A stretch of 53,964 nt of DNA from an uncultured Akkermansia sp. (GCA_947589345.1 CANQAC010000010.1:1-53964); one strand, 5' to 3'; numbered from the stretch's first letter, positions 16,440-27,136 are shown. Program-made: numbers and translations. The notes: generated by a model from the letters alone, not told the origin.

Positions 16440-17531
16440 ATGAATACGACACTTTTTAAGCAACTGTGCGAGGCTTCCGGCGCTCCGGGTTTCGAGAATG
16501 AAATACGTCAACTCATCGTGCGTGAAATGCAACCGCTCTCAGATGCTGTGCAGGTAGACAACATCGGCAATGTTACTTGCCTCATTCGTGGCAAATCGTC
16601 TTCTAAAAAGGTGGTGTGTGCCGCACACATGGATGAAATAGGTTTCATCGTACGCCACATCGATGATCAGGGGTTTATTCGGATATTGCCGCTTGGCGGG
16701 TTCGATCCGAAGACACTCACCGCGCAGCGTGTGATGGTTCATGGGCGCAAGGATTTGCCCGGCTGCATGGGGGTGAAGCCGATTCATGTGATGACGCCGG
16801 ATGAGCGCGGCAAGATGCCTGCCATCACGGACTACGTGGTCGACATCGGTCTTCCGAAAGAACAGGTCGAGAAGCTCGTTTTCGTTGGTGACGCGATCAC
16901 GCGCATCAGTGACTTCATGGAGATGGGCGATTGCGTGAACGTGAAGAGCATCGACAACCGTGGCGGCTGCTACATGCTCATTGAAGCCGTGCGTGCCATC
17001 AAAAAGAGCCGCGTGAAACCCGATTATGACACCTATGCTGTTTTCACCGTGCAGGAGGAAGTGGGGCTGCGCGGTGCACAGGTCGCAACGCTCAAATTGC
17101 AACCTGATTTTGCTTTTGCGCTCGATACCACCATTGCGTACGACACGCCGGGTTCTTCGCCGCACGACAAGTGCACGGTGCTGGGCAAGGGAGCCGGCGT
17201 GAAGGTGTACGACGGCACGCTCATTACCGATGCGCGCATGGTGCAGTACATGGAGGCGCTCTGCACGGAGAAGAAGATCCCCTGTCAACTTGAGCTGCTC
17301 GCGGCGGGCGGCACCGATGCCGGTGCGTTGCAGAAGTTTACCGGCGGCGGTTCGATTACCGGAGCTATTTCCATCCCCGTGCGCAATGTACACCAGAGCA
17401 TCGAGATGGCGCACAAAATCGATTTGCAAGCTTGCGTGGATTTGCTCGCCGCATGTCTCACCTCGCTCACGCGTTGGGATTGGACCTGGCAGCAGAAAAC
17501 CCGCAAACTTGCCTCCAAGCGCGCCAAGTGA
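16440..17531 (+). CDS. M42-family metalloaminopeptidase
   Basis: This is a cytosolic peptidase of the M42 family (glutamyl aminopeptidase/FrvX type), which forms dodecameric shells and trims peptides. Two-metal ligands and catalytic residues are visible: H63 and D65 in AAHMDEIGF, the bridging Asp in KSIDNRGG, the catalytic Glu pair in VQEEVGLRGA, Asp in ALDTT and the last His in PVRNVHQSIEMA. The 363-residue length is normal. ATG 16440 fits the family start (MNTTLFKQLCEASGAPGFE). It is divergent from the histone gene. A run of ten C lies just after the stop. Confidence 0.92.
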   Translation: MNTTLFKQLCEASGAPGFENEIRQLIVREMQPLSDAVQVDNIGNVTCLIRGKSSSKKVVCAAHMDEIGFIVRHIDDQGFIRILPLGGFDPKTLTAQRVMVHGRKDLPGCMGVKPIHVMTPDERGKMPAITDYVVDIGLPKEQVEKLVFVGDAITRISDFMEMGDCVNVKSIDNRGGCYMLIEAVRAIKKSRVKPDYDTYAVFTVQEEVGLRGAQVATLKLQPDFAFALDTTIAYDTPGSSPHDKCTVLGKGAGVKVYDGTLITDARMVQYMEALCTEKKIPCQLELLAAGGTDAGALQKFTGGGSITGAISIPVRNVHQSIEMAHKIDLQACVDLLAACLTSLTRWDWTWQQKTRKLASKRAK

Positions 17532-17551
17532 TGTGCAATCCCCCCCCCCTC

Positions 17552-17583
17552 AAAAAAACGGGCGATCCATGACGGGTCGCCCG
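17552..17583 (-). terminator. terminator after the small secreted protein gene
   Basis: On the minus strand the 7-bp stem CGGGCGA/TCGCCCG with an 11-base loop is followed by seven T. It lies about 30 bases after the stop of the gene at 17614-17829 and in the 3' region of the convergent M42 gene. Confidence 0.75.
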
Positions 17584-17613
17584 CTTGCGTATCTCAGGTT
17601 GGCTGGTGCTCCA

Positions 17614-17829
17614 TTAACGCCACCCGCGTCCTTTGCAGAGAATGCAGGTCCGTCCTCCTATTTCGCCCCGTCCACTGCAAAGTGAACAGCGTCGAATAGG
17701 CTGATTGGATTGCCTGCACGATATTTCTCCCTTGATGATGCTTACGGTCGATGGAGAGGTCTGAGCTGCAGCCGCGTCATATACAGTGATGGCGAACAGA
17801 GCTGTGGCGATGAGTGCTAATGTTTTCAT
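17614..17829 (-). CDS. small secreted Cys-rich protein with DnaJ-like zinc motif
   Basis: The 71-residue product begins with a clear signal peptide (MKTLALIATALFAITVYDAA, cut near AAAAQ). The C-terminal half contains CSLCSGRGEIGGRTCILCKG, two CxxCxGRG-type units as in the DnaJ zinc domain and related zinc ribbons. A mature protein of about 48 residues would carry one zinc site in the periplasm or outside. A good promoter (17906-17934, minus) and a terminator (17552-17583) frame it as a single-gene unit. The partner is unknown. Confidence 0.7.
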   Translation of the reverse strand: MKTLALIATALFAITVYDAAAAQTSPSTVSIIKGEISCRQSNQPIRRCSLCSGRGEIGGRTCILCKGRGWR

Positions 17830-17905
17830 GATTGATTAGGTTTGATCGTTGATTTGTCAAGCTTAATAGCGAAAATGATCGCGTTGGTAAGCCTGAACAG
17901 CTATT

Positions 17906-17934
17906 ATAATATCGCTAATTGGTTATCACGTCAA
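17906..17934 (-). promoter_or_regulatory. promoter of the small secreted protein gene
   Basis: On the minus strand TTGACG (17934-17929), 17 bases and TATTAT (17911-17906). The predicted leader is about 70 bases, so this unit is not leaderless. Confidence 0.6.
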
Positions 17935-18006
17935 CATAAATTCGATAAATGCGTTCATTTTGAGATAGACGCCTTAAAAACGGGAGGTCACGCTCCTTGA
18001 CAAAAT

Positions 18007-20110
<2,104 letters not shown>

Positions 20111-20140
20111 TTATCTCACGGCCTTTCCACAAGCATCGGC

Positions 20141-22237
20141 TTAACGTATGATGCCACGAGGCTGTGCTGAGAGTGTGCGGATTTCTACACCGGGGAGTTT
20201 CTCGCGCGGCATCCAATTTTCGTTTGTCGAAGGAAGCAGAATTAACTCGCGGATCCGCATGGCCCATACATATTCGGTATCTATAATTGGTTCGTGGGCG
20301 TTGTACCCCAGTATGAGTACATCCGCTATGCGCTGCTTGGGCGGTATGGTTTCCAGCGTAGAGAGAGCGGCGTTGCCAACGTAGAGGATGCGTTTGCCGT
20401 CCGCACGCTCCCACAATATGACCGGGCATAAATTGGCCGCAAATTTTCCGGGTATTCCGGCTGGCGGAGCATAAATTGTGAAGCTTCCGGCGTCGGTGGA
20501 AAAGCGACGTGGCGGATCCCCCGGAGTCACGACAAGGACGCGCAGTTGGGGCCATGATCGTTGGTAGAGTTGGATAGCTCCACTTTCGGAGTTGTTGACG
20601 CAGAGCAAAGGCGAGAATCCGGCGTGGAAAAGGGCTGGCTGCACCATGTAGCGAGCGGTAGAGAGTCGTTGCACATCACCTAAAAATAGTCCGGGATTAC
20701 CCAACGCAGTGAAACTTTTTCCGTAACCCAGGTCGACAGCCATGAATGCCGTTGGTGGAGCTGCCGGAGCAGCTGGTAAGTAAGCTCCCGGCAGTGTTCC
20801 TGAAATATCTACGAGAGCTATTAACCAACCTGTTGTACAAAGTGCAACGGTGTGAATCCATCCGCCCAGAAGCGGCAACCACCCCGCAGCCAACACCAGC
20901 AGACCCGCAAACATGACTACCGGCAACAGGGGGGCAAGCAGTATGTTGATCAGATAACTCATGGTGTTTACAACGTGAAATTGAAAAATCGTGAGGGGCA
21001 GGGCTACGAGCCATGCACTCAACGATACTACAACCGCTCCGCGCACGAAAAGATCTACAACGCTGGTTAAGCGCTCGCTGCGTGTACGCAGGCGTGCAGG
21101 GATATAAGTATCTGGACCGAACCATGGGAGTTTTCCCATGCCGTAACGCACACCGAGGCAGATTGCACCGTATACGATGAAAGAAAGCTGAAAACCGGGC
21201 TGGAAGAGCTGCCAAGGTTGGAGCATCAGAATGAGAATGGCGGCAAAGCACCACGCATTCAAAAAACTGGTTCGTCGTCGTAAGATCATTCCTCCCATAA
21301 GAATTGCCAGCATTAAATAAGCCCGTAGCGCCGGTACTGCCAGTCCTGTGGCGAGCACATACATCCCCACCAGCGTTAGTTGCACATACCTCCCAAACAA
21401 GGGCCGTACATGGCACAGTCGCAGTAAAAACCAGCATATTCCCGCCACAATGCCCACGTGCAACCCGCTCACTGCAAACACATGCAAACATCCCCCCCGT
21501 CGAAATATTTCAGTGGTGCTCTCATCAGCCCTCTCTTTCTCTCCGAGTACGAGTGCGCAAAGTACCTGCCGTCGTATGTCGTTTCGGGTGCCAGGGGGCA
21601 TGAGCCGATTTGAAAGGGCTTCTCGTATGTATCCCGCTACGCGCATCAGCGATGCACGACCATGGGATATGCCGGTTTTCACCCACTGCAGACAAGATAG
21701 TCGCGCAGCCAGCCCCTGCCCGCGCATCCAGCGCTCTTGCGAAAACATACCTGAAACCGGTGGGGAAGTGGGGGGGAGCGGTGCCGCGACGACACGCAGC
21801 TTATCTCCGAGTTGCCAGCGAGCTTCGTTGCTGTATAAGGCAACACGTACACCGGTCCAGCCCGTCTCGAGGATGCAGCCGTGGTTCAACGTCGCTACCA
21901 CGGTTCCCTCCAGTTGCACAGCTGCCGGGGCACAGCCAGAGGGGAAGAAATGTTGCTCACAGCGTGTGCGCAGCGCCTGACTCAGTATGACCACGCATCC
22001 GCACAGTAATGCGCAAGACAACGTGCGGTATCGATGAAGCATCAAGCCTGCCACTAGCGCCATACATACCGCACACCCTCCAATTACGCCTCCCGCTATG
22101 CACCCTGCTACAACAATGAGCGGCAGGAGGAGAGGACTGCGGTCCACGAGTTCACGGCAGATGCGATGCAGAGCAATCTTGTTGTGCTCTTGTGGGCCTG
22201 CCTCGTCTGTGCGCAAGCCGGACATAATACGCTTCAT
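20141..22237 (-). CDS. comEC: ComEC/Rec2-family DNA uptake channel
   Basis: From ATG 22237, which overlaps the upstream stop as TGATG, the protein has 698 residues. It has two early membrane helices, an OB-like DUF4131 region (about 100-200), a competence domain with GGCLHVFAVSGLHVGIVAG and about eight further helices, and a C-terminal metallo-beta-lactamase-like domain (from about 520). In that domain the usual HxHxDH zinc motif is not visible (AVDLGYGKSF stands at the start), so its nuclease activity is probably lost. ComEC moves one strand of transforming DNA through the inner membrane. Other competence genes are not in the window. Confidence 0.88.
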   Translation of the reverse strand: MKRIMSGLRTDEAGPQEHNKIALHRICRELVDRSPLLLPLIVVAGCIAGGVIGGCAVCMALVAGLMLHRYRTLSCALLCGCVVILSQALRTRCEQHFFPSGCAPAAVQLEGTVVATLNHGCILETGWTGVRVALYSNEARWQLGDKLRVVAAPLPPTSPPVSGMFSQERWMRGQGLAARLSCLQWVKTGISHGRASLMRVAGYIREALSNRLMPPGTRNDIRRQVLCALVLGEKERADESTTEIFRRGGCLHVFAVSGLHVGIVAGICWFLLRLCHVRPLFGRYVQLTLVGMYVLATGLAVPALRAYLMLAILMGGMILRRRTSFLNAWCFAAILILMLQPWQLFQPGFQLSFIVYGAICLGVRYGMGKLPWFGPDTYIPARLRTRSERLTSVVDLFVRGAVVVSLSAWLVALPLTIFQFHVVNTMSYLINILLAPLLPVVMFAGLLVLAAGWLPLLGGWIHTVALCTTGWLIALVDISGTLPGAYLPAAPAAPPTAFMAVDLGYGKSFTALGNPGLFLGDVQRLSTARYMVQPALFHAGFSPLLCVNNSESGAIQLYQRSWPQLRVLVVTPGDPPRRFSTDAGSFTIYAPPAGIPGKFAANLCPVILWERADGKRILYVGNAALSTLETIPPKQRIADVLILGYNAHEPIIDTEYVWAMRIRELILLPSTNENWMPREKLPGVEIRTLSAQPRGIIR

Positions 22238-22545
22238 CAGTGGCGAGCAGATCGGATGGAATGCAGACGCATGAGCATTTTCGGCCGTAGTTCGCGATGA
22301 ATCCACTCGTAGGCAAGCGGGAGCTGCCCTTGTCGGTATGCTTGGCCGATTTTAGCCTCCACTTCAGTTGCATTGCCTGTCAGCCTCAGAAAGTCATTTG
22401 AGGTGAGTTGCACAAAGATGTCTCCATCAATGCGACCATGGCATTTCTCAAGCAGAAATTCGCGTACATAAAGAGCCAGCACCGCATCCCCGATCCATGC
22501 CTCAGCTCGTACAGCAGGATCATGTTCCGGGCGGTGAGTACTCAT
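22237..22545 (-). CDS. RNase III-domain protein, Mini-III type
   Basis: The 102-residue product (ATG 22545; a TTG at 22554 is possible) contains a stand-alone RNase III domain: AEAWIGDAVLALYVREFLL holds the catalytic Gly-Asp, and NATEVEAKIGQAYRQG holds the late Glu. There is no double-stranded RNA-binding domain. Mini-III enzymes mature 23S rRNA in Firmicutes. The same role here is an inference. It lies 19 bases after nuoC and overlaps comEC by one base, so the three are translated from one mRNA. Confidence 0.75.
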   Translation of the reverse strand: MSTHRPEHDPAVRAEAWIGDAVLALYVREFLLEKCHGRIDGDIFVQLTSNDFLRLTGNATEVEAKIGQAYRQGQLPLAYEWIHRELRPKMLMRLHSIRSARH

Positions 22546-22564
22546 AGGCGTCAACCGAAGGATG

Positions 22565-23146
22565 TTAACCGCGCGAGCGTGGTTCGCGATCGGCTGCCGT
22601 ACGTCCGCCGGGAGTCGTTGTGAAAGGAGCTCCGTCCGTGGGGGCTTTTTCGGTAAAGGCTACACCCGGGGTTTCGGTCGGCACACCGGCGACGGGAAAA
22701 TCCTTCCGCAGTGGGTGATAAGGGTAATCTTCCCACATCATGATACGACGCAGATCGGGGTGCCCTTCAAAGCGGATTCCCATCAAATCGTACTGCTCGC
22801 GTTCCAACCAATTAGCTGATCGCCAAAGCTCCACCAGTGAAGGCAGCGATGGATCCTGCTCAGTCAGCGGAGTGCGAATCAGCAAGTTTGCGCCGGTTTC
22901 TGCCTGACTGACCGCGTAATGCACTTCATAGCGCACATCCTGTCCCAGGTGATCCACAGCCGCCACGTTCAGCAGCATGTCGAATCCGCAGGCTTCTTTC
23001 ACGTAGCGCATCACTTCCACCAACTGTTCTCGTGGGACGGTGAGCGTAATATCCGCTCGAAATTCCCGCATTTCTATCTGAGGAAATCTGTTTCGAATCT
23101 TCTCGCAAGCCCTTTGAGTGGCAGCTTTGTGACTGATTGTAGCCAT
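22565..23146 (-). CDS. nuoC: NADH-quinone oxidoreductase subunit C
   Basis: This is the 30-kDa subunit of the complex I peripheral arm. The family signature is clear at EREQYDLMGIRFEGHPDLRR, followed by IMMWEDYPYHPLRKDFP, and the N-terminal fold ends with VAAVDHLG. The 193-residue length is normal, and the C-terminal 35 residues are Gly/Pro/Arg-rich and disordered. It lies 36 bases after nuoB. nuoA and nuoD are not adjacent: upstream is the divergent HD gene, and downstream are an RNase III-domain gene and comEC. The complex I genes are therefore split in this genome. Confidence 0.94.
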   Translation of the reverse strand: MATISHKAATQRACEKIRNRFPQIEMREFRADITLTVPREQLVEVMRYVKEACGFDMLLNVAAVDHLGQDVRYEVHYAVSQAETGANLLIRTPLTEQDPSLPSLVELWRSANWLEREQYDLMGIRFEGHPDLRRIMMWEDYPYHPLRKDFPVAGVPTETPGVAFTEKAPTDGAPFTTTPGGRTAADREPRSRG

Positions 23147-23182
23147 GGTTGAATTCTTCTGTATGTGCGGAGAAAAGAGAGC

Positions 23183-23767
23183 TTAGTCTGTGATGACCTC
23201 AGCACGAGTCACACCCGCCCGTTGCGCTTCACGTAAGTCGTGCGTCTTGAAAAATCCTTTCAACGGATGGTCCGTTTTCATGATTTTGTCCTGGAGAGTG
23301 ATGAGCCCCTGCAGGAGCGCCTCAGGACGCGGCGGACAGCCGGAGATATATACGTCCACAGGTACAATCTTATCAACGCCCTGCAGGACGGAATAGGAGC
23401 GAAACATACCACCGGTGCAGGCGCAAGCCCCGCAGGCTATGCACCATTTGGGTTCCGGCATCTGATCCCAAATCCGTCTCACCAAGCCGGCCATCTTGTA
23501 GGTGATGGTGCCGCAAATGAACATAAAGTCTGCTTGACGAGGAGCATAGCGGTTTACTTCCGATCCGAAGCGCGATATGTCGTACCGTGAGCAAGATGCT
23601 GCCATATACTCAATCGCGCAGCACGAAGTCCCCATCGGCATCGGCCACAGTGAGTACTTGTGCATCCAGTTGATGGCGGCCTCCAAGGTGGTATAGACAA
23701 AACCTCCGTCCGCGTCCGGATCGCACATATAATTTTGTTCTGCTTGCTTTTGTGTCTCGCTACCCAT
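23183..23767 (-). CDS. nuoB: NADH-quinone oxidoreductase subunit B
   Basis: NuoB carries the N2 iron-sulfur cluster that passes electrons to quinone. Its four ligands are visible in MGTSCCAIEYMA, CIACGACACTGGMF and DVYISGCPPRPEALLQGL. ATG 23767 (MGSETQKQAEQNYMCD) is selected because a near-consensus promoter ends 11 bases before it. The frame is open to 23908, but those codons overlap the promoter, and the ATG at 23782 lies inside the -10 box. nuoC follows. Confidence 0.94.
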   Translation of the reverse strand: MGSETQKQAEQNYMCDPDADGGFVYTTLEAAINWMHKYSLWPMPMGTSCCAIEYMAASCSRYDISRFGSEVNRYAPRQADFMFICGTITYKMAGLVRRIWDQMPEPKWCIACGACACTGGMFRSYSVLQGVDKIVPVDVYISGCPPRPEALLQGLITLQDKIMKTDHPLKGFFKTHDLREAQRAGVTRAEVITD

Positions 23768-23777
23768 CTCGCACGCA

Positions 23778-23806
23778 AGCATACCCCACTCCGGAGTTCT
23801 TGTCAA
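23778..23806 (-). promoter_or_regulatory. promoter of nuoBC-rnc-comEC operon
   Basis: On the minus strand TTGACA (23806-23801), 17 bases and TATGCT (23783-23778). The predicted start is three or four bases before the nuoB ATG. Confidence 0.75.
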
Positions 23807-23844
23807 GTGTGCTGTCCGTTTGCTTTGGGCAAATTGACATAACC

Positions 23845-23873
23845 TTGACAAAGGGGGAAGAAAGCAATAAAAT
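23845..23873 (+). promoter_or_regulatory. promoter of the HD-domain phosphodiesterase gene
   Basis: TTGACA, 17 bases and TAAAAT (23868-23873), a nearly perfect sigma70 promoter. The leader of about 20 bases lacks a clear Shine-Dalgarno. Confidence 0.8.
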
Positions 23874-23900
23874 GCTCCCCTCAAATACCCAGACAAGAAC

Positions 23901-25472
23901 ATGACCAAGATACATCGATCACTTAGTCAGTTGTTGAGCGAGGGACTGAGTGCGTGGCAGAAAATTTTGCTCATTGCAGTGTTGGGGGTTGCGGCCCTGG
24001 GCTACATTTACACTGATCCTGGGCAGAGTATGGAAGATGTCGGATATCGCCTCGCCTGGCTGGCACTTACGGGGACAGGATTGGGTATCCTGTACGGCGT
24101 GTACCACAAGAAAACTGAATTAAATGTGCGCAGGGCAGGGTTGCTGATGCTGCTTATCATTGTGCAGGTTGCAATCATTCGCGGTTTAGGTGCCCTTTCG
24201 GGGGTGGAGGTCATGGGTCACAAAGTGACGTATGGACATCTCTTATTGGGGCAGCCGTACGTTTTGGCGCCGGGAATGGCAGCGGTGATGCTGGGCAGGA
24301 AGTTGGGCGTCTACACAGCTCTCTGCACCACATTGTTTGGGATGGCGCTCATGCCGCCGGACTTTACGATGGCTAATTACATGGTCTTGAGCTTAGTGGC
24401 TGGGTTGATCAGCGTACTTCTGTGCGATCGAGCAGAACGCCGCGAAAAAATAGTGTATGCAGGATTCGTAGCGGGAGCGGCGGTTTTTGTGGCGGCCGTG
24501 GCCCTGGGTTGCTTCCGTGGGTCAGCGCTTTCTACGCTGCACGGCGAGTTTAATCCGTCGGCTTTCGCTGCTGAAGCCATAGTTGCTTTGTTGGTAAACT
24601 TCTTGTTGTGTGTGTTTATCAGCGGTCTGATGCCCATCATGGAGCGGTTGTTTAACATTTCTACTCACATTACTTGGTTGGAGTGGTCAGACATGAATAA
24701 CCCTATTCTCAAAAAGTTGCAAATGACGGCTCCGGGTACTTTTCATCACAGTCTGTACGTGCAAAGATTGGCCGAAGCCGCAGCAGAGGCAATAGGAGCG
24801 GATGTCACTCGTGCGGGTGTTTGCGGGTTGTACCATGACATAGGCAAGCTCAGCAACCCTCAGTATTTCACTGAAAACATCAGCAATCAGGCTCTTTCTC
24901 CGCACAATGATCTTACTGCTGAGGCCTCTGCTCGTATTATCTTGCAGCACGTGAAAGACGGAGTTGAAATCGCCCGTAAGAGTAAGTTGAATTCGCGTAT
25001 TATAAGCGTGATACGGGAACATCATGGAAAACTCCTCACCTCCTTCTTTTACCGCAAGGCCATGGATCATTACGCTGAAGAAAAAAAGAAATTTGACGAA
25101 GGCGTGATTGATACCTGTCCGGAGAAAGTCAACAAGGCAAACTTCACGTACGCCGGACCGATACCGCAGACAAGGGAGTCTGGCATTGTAAGCATGGCCG
25201 ATGCTGTAGAAAGTGCCACGCGTTCCCTGTTCAATCCCACAGAAGAAGGCCGACGAGACATCATTGACAAGATTTTTCGCGAGCGAATATTGGATGGACA
25301 TTTGCGCGACTCTCAGCTGACATTGGGAGACATCGATAAAATTAAAGAATCTTTTTTGACGACGCTGAGTGCGATGAATCACGTCCGAATTGCGTACCCT
25401 CCAACATCTGACCGAGAGGCGTATGCCGCCCATGCGGAGACCCCTGCCGAATCTTCCCAAGCGGCGTTATGA
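23901..25472 (+). CDS. 7TM-HD family phosphodiesterase (PgpH/YqfF-like, short form)
   Basis: Seven or so membrane helices (about residues 20-250) are followed by a cytoplasmic HD domain with PGTFHHSLYVQRLAEAAAEA, the HD pair in GLYHDIGKL, then REHHGK and further His/Asp. In PgpH, proteins of this layout hydrolyse cyclic di-AMP to control potassium and cell-wall homeostasis. This 523-residue version lacks the long N-terminal extracellular domain of Firmicute PgpH. The same substrate is likely but not proven. The stop overlaps the next start as ATGA. Confidence 0.88.
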   Translation: MTKIHRSLSQLLSEGLSAWQKILLIAVLGVAALGYIYTDPGQSMEDVGYRLAWLALTGTGLGILYGVYHKKTELNVRRAGLLMLLIIVQVAIIRGLGALSGVEVMGHKVTYGHLLLGQPYVLAPGMAAVMLGRKLGVYTALCTTLFGMALMPPDFTMANYMVLSLVAGLISVLLCDRAERREKIVYAGFVAGAAVFVAAVALGCFRGSALSTLHGEFNPSAFAAEAIVALLVNFLLCVFISGLMPIMERLFNISTHITWLEWSDMNNPILKKLQMTAPGTFHHSLYVQRLAEAAAEAIGADVTRAGVCGLYHDIGKLSNPQYFTENISNQALSPHNDLTAEASARIILQHVKDGVEIARKSKLNSRIISVIREHHGKLLTSFFYRKAMDHYAEEKKKFDEGVIDTCPEKVNKANFTYAGPIPQTRESGIVSMADAVESATRSLFNPTEEGRRDIIDKIFRERILDGHLRDSQLTLGDIDKIKESFLTTLSAMNHVRIAYPPTSDREAYAAHAETPAESSQAAL

Positions 25473-26413
25473 AGCAGCAGCTACGCAGTATCAGCATGGT
25501 GCTCGCCTTTATCGTCGGCGGGATATTTTATAAACAATTTGCTCCTTTTGAGTGGTGGCTCTCCATCGGCATTGCTGCCATGCTGAGTATGACGTTCATC
25601 GGTTTAGATGTGCATAAATTGCGCCCGGTGCGCATGCACTTGTGGCTTCTGCTGAGTATCCAAGTCTTGGGGATTGGTTCATGGGGCCTGGCGCGGTTGG
25701 CGGGATACCCGGTATTGGCAGAATCGCTGTACTATTGTGCGGCAGCTCCCATAGCGAGTGCAAGTCCAATCATCGTCGGTTTGTTGCGCGGGAATGTGGA
25801 GTTTTCTACGACAGCCATGGTACTTAGTCAAATTGTCTTTGCCTTTGTCACGCCATTTATCCTGCCGTTCACGGTGCATGATCAGACGATGGGGTACCTG
25901 CCTTTTGCCGGGGTAGTTGCACGCCAAATATTCATCGTTGTGGGTGTGCCGGCTCTCATAGCCACGATGTTGCGGTTGATTTACCCGCCTTGTAAAACTT
26001 GGGCAGCTAAATTGAAGGACGTTTCGTTGGGAATTTGGGTGTGCAATCTTCTGGTGCTGACAGCCGGCGGTGTGCAGCGTATTATCCAGCGGGGCTATTC
26101 ATTGCATGATATGTGGCCCATGATGCTTGCTGCGGCAGCTGTTTGCTTCGTGGGCTTCACTGCCGGTTATCGCCTTGGTTACCCCAATCTGAAACGAGAA
26201 TGTTCCCAAGGTCTTGGTCAGAAAAACACGGTTCTTACGCTCTACCTGGCTTCACAAAGCTACGCAACGCCATTAGCCTACATTGGCCCGGTTTTCTACG
26301 TTTTTTGCCATAACATGGCCAATGCCATCCAGCTCTGGCTGGCTTCACGTGAACAGAAGCTCCGACACGCGGAGCCTTCTTCGGCTGTCTCATCACCTCA
26401 TCAATCAGTATGA
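25469..26413 (+). CDS. BASS-family (bile acid:sodium symporter-like) membrane transporter
   Basis: The 314-residue protein has about nine or ten membrane helices. The second half contains the pattern LGQKNTVLTLYLASQSYATP followed by a short helix, similar to the conserved ECGxQN-type helix of the BASS/SBF family, and AAAPIASASPIIVGLLRGN resembles the first crossing region. The start overlaps the HD gene by four bases. The substrate is unknown. The 3' end overlaps the convergent lipoprotein gene by 13 bases. Confidence 0.7.
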   Translation: MKQQLRSISMVLAFIVGGIFYKQFAPFEWWLSIGIAAMLSMTFIGLDVHKLRPVRMHLWLLLSIQVLGIGSWGLARLAGYPVLAESLYYCAAAPIASASPIIVGLLRGNVEFSTTAMVLSQIVFAFVTPFILPFTVHDQTMGYLPFAGVVARQIFIVVGVPALIATMLRLIYPPCKTWAAKLKDVSLGIWVCNLLVLTAGGVQRIIQRGYSLHDMWPMMLAAAAVCFVGFTAGYRLGYPNLKRECSQGLGQKNTVLTLYLASQSYATPLAYIGPVFYVFCHNMANAIQLWLASREQKLRHAEPSSAVSSPHQSV

Positions 26414-26862
26414 GAGCACACTCGTTCCAAGACAGGTCGGAACATGTTGAAGAGCTCCGCCGTCTCTTGCTCGGTTAGGTCAAAGTCATCCATAAGCGCG
26501 TGTTGGCCGATCACACGACCACCGAGAGATTGACCATTGGCGGCGTAGAGGTAGAAGATGCGCGAAGTGCTATCGTTGCGATTTCCTTGGGTCTCGCTCC
26601 GGTAAAACTCCTCGTTGACTTGACGAACCTTTTCCGGACGCAAGATTTCACGTACGCGGGCGATTTGGTCGGCATTCAGGCGATATATTTGCCTTTTCCC
26701 CAGCAACCACCCGGGAATCCGTGGCGTAACTGCCAAACTTTCTGAGCGAAGCGCTTCGGCTACGGCCTCCTTGCTCACGGAACCGTACGGGTGAGCGCAG
26801 GTCATCAGCGTCAAGACTGCGCAGATGCTCATCCCTGTTTGGATCAAGTTATTTTTTCTCAT
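26401..26862 (-). CDS. putative small lipoprotein
   Basis: The product (about 153 residues from ATG 26862) starts with a signal peptide ending LTLMTCAHPYG, with a plausible lipobox Cys. The mature part is helical and polar and resembles no family I know. GGGAG lies seven bases upstream of the ATG, one of the few proper Shine-Dalgarno sites here, and a strong promoter (26892-26919, minus) precedes it. The 3' end overlaps the BASS gene. Confidence 0.65.
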   Translation of the reverse strand: MRKNNLIQTGMSICAVLTLMTCAHPYGSVSKEAVAEALRSESLAVTPRIPGWLLGKRQIYRLNADQIARVREILRPEKVRQVNEEFYRSETQGNRNDSTSRIFYLYAANGQSLGGRVIGQHALMDDFDLTEQETAELFNMFRPVLERVCSHTD

Positions 26863-26891
26863 CACTACGCTCCCTCTTTCAGGCTTCTCCT

Positions 26892-26919
26892 ATTTTACCT
26901 CGCGCGATTTTGATGTCAA
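26892..26919 (-). promoter_or_regulatory. promoter of the lipoprotein gene
   Basis: On the minus strand TTGACA (26919-26914), 16 bases and TAAAAT (26897-26892), giving a leader of about 23 bases that includes the GGGAG site. Confidence 0.75.
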
Positions 26920-27037
26920 GTCCACTCTCAAAACAGTCAAACGCACGCCCCCCCCTGTTTTTAGAAAACAGGTTAGCTCCCGACAGGATAGAGGTACCCT
27001 CGCAGCAGAGAGTGGGGCACTCGTGAACTGGGTGGGT

Positions 27038-27136
27038 TTACCAGAATATCACGTAAAGGGCGACCGTAAGCAAAACCACAACCCAGCCAAAAACTTTTGC
27101 GCGGGAAGAAGTCTCCATCTTAATGATGCGTTTACC
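27038..27136 (-). pseudogene. 3'-end remnant of a second SSS symporter gene
   Basis: The 33 codons ending at the stop TAA 27038 read GKRIIKMETSSRAKVFGWVV then VLLTVALYVIFW. The C-terminus of the intact symporter just upstream reads IIEMNSSGRAKAFGVLVV then LLTLALYIIFW. The match covers the last membrane helix and ends in the same FW-stop. The rest of this copy is missing. It most likely remains from a tandem duplication that collapsed. Of the 350 bases between the lipoprotein start and the symporter stop, the rest holds nothing else I recognise apart from the lipoprotein promoter. Confidence 0.8.

Noticed and set aside
16539..17429. 296-codon frame on the minus strand
   Set aside because: It is antisense to the M42 peptidase. 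The His- and Arg-rich translation is typical of a shadow frame.
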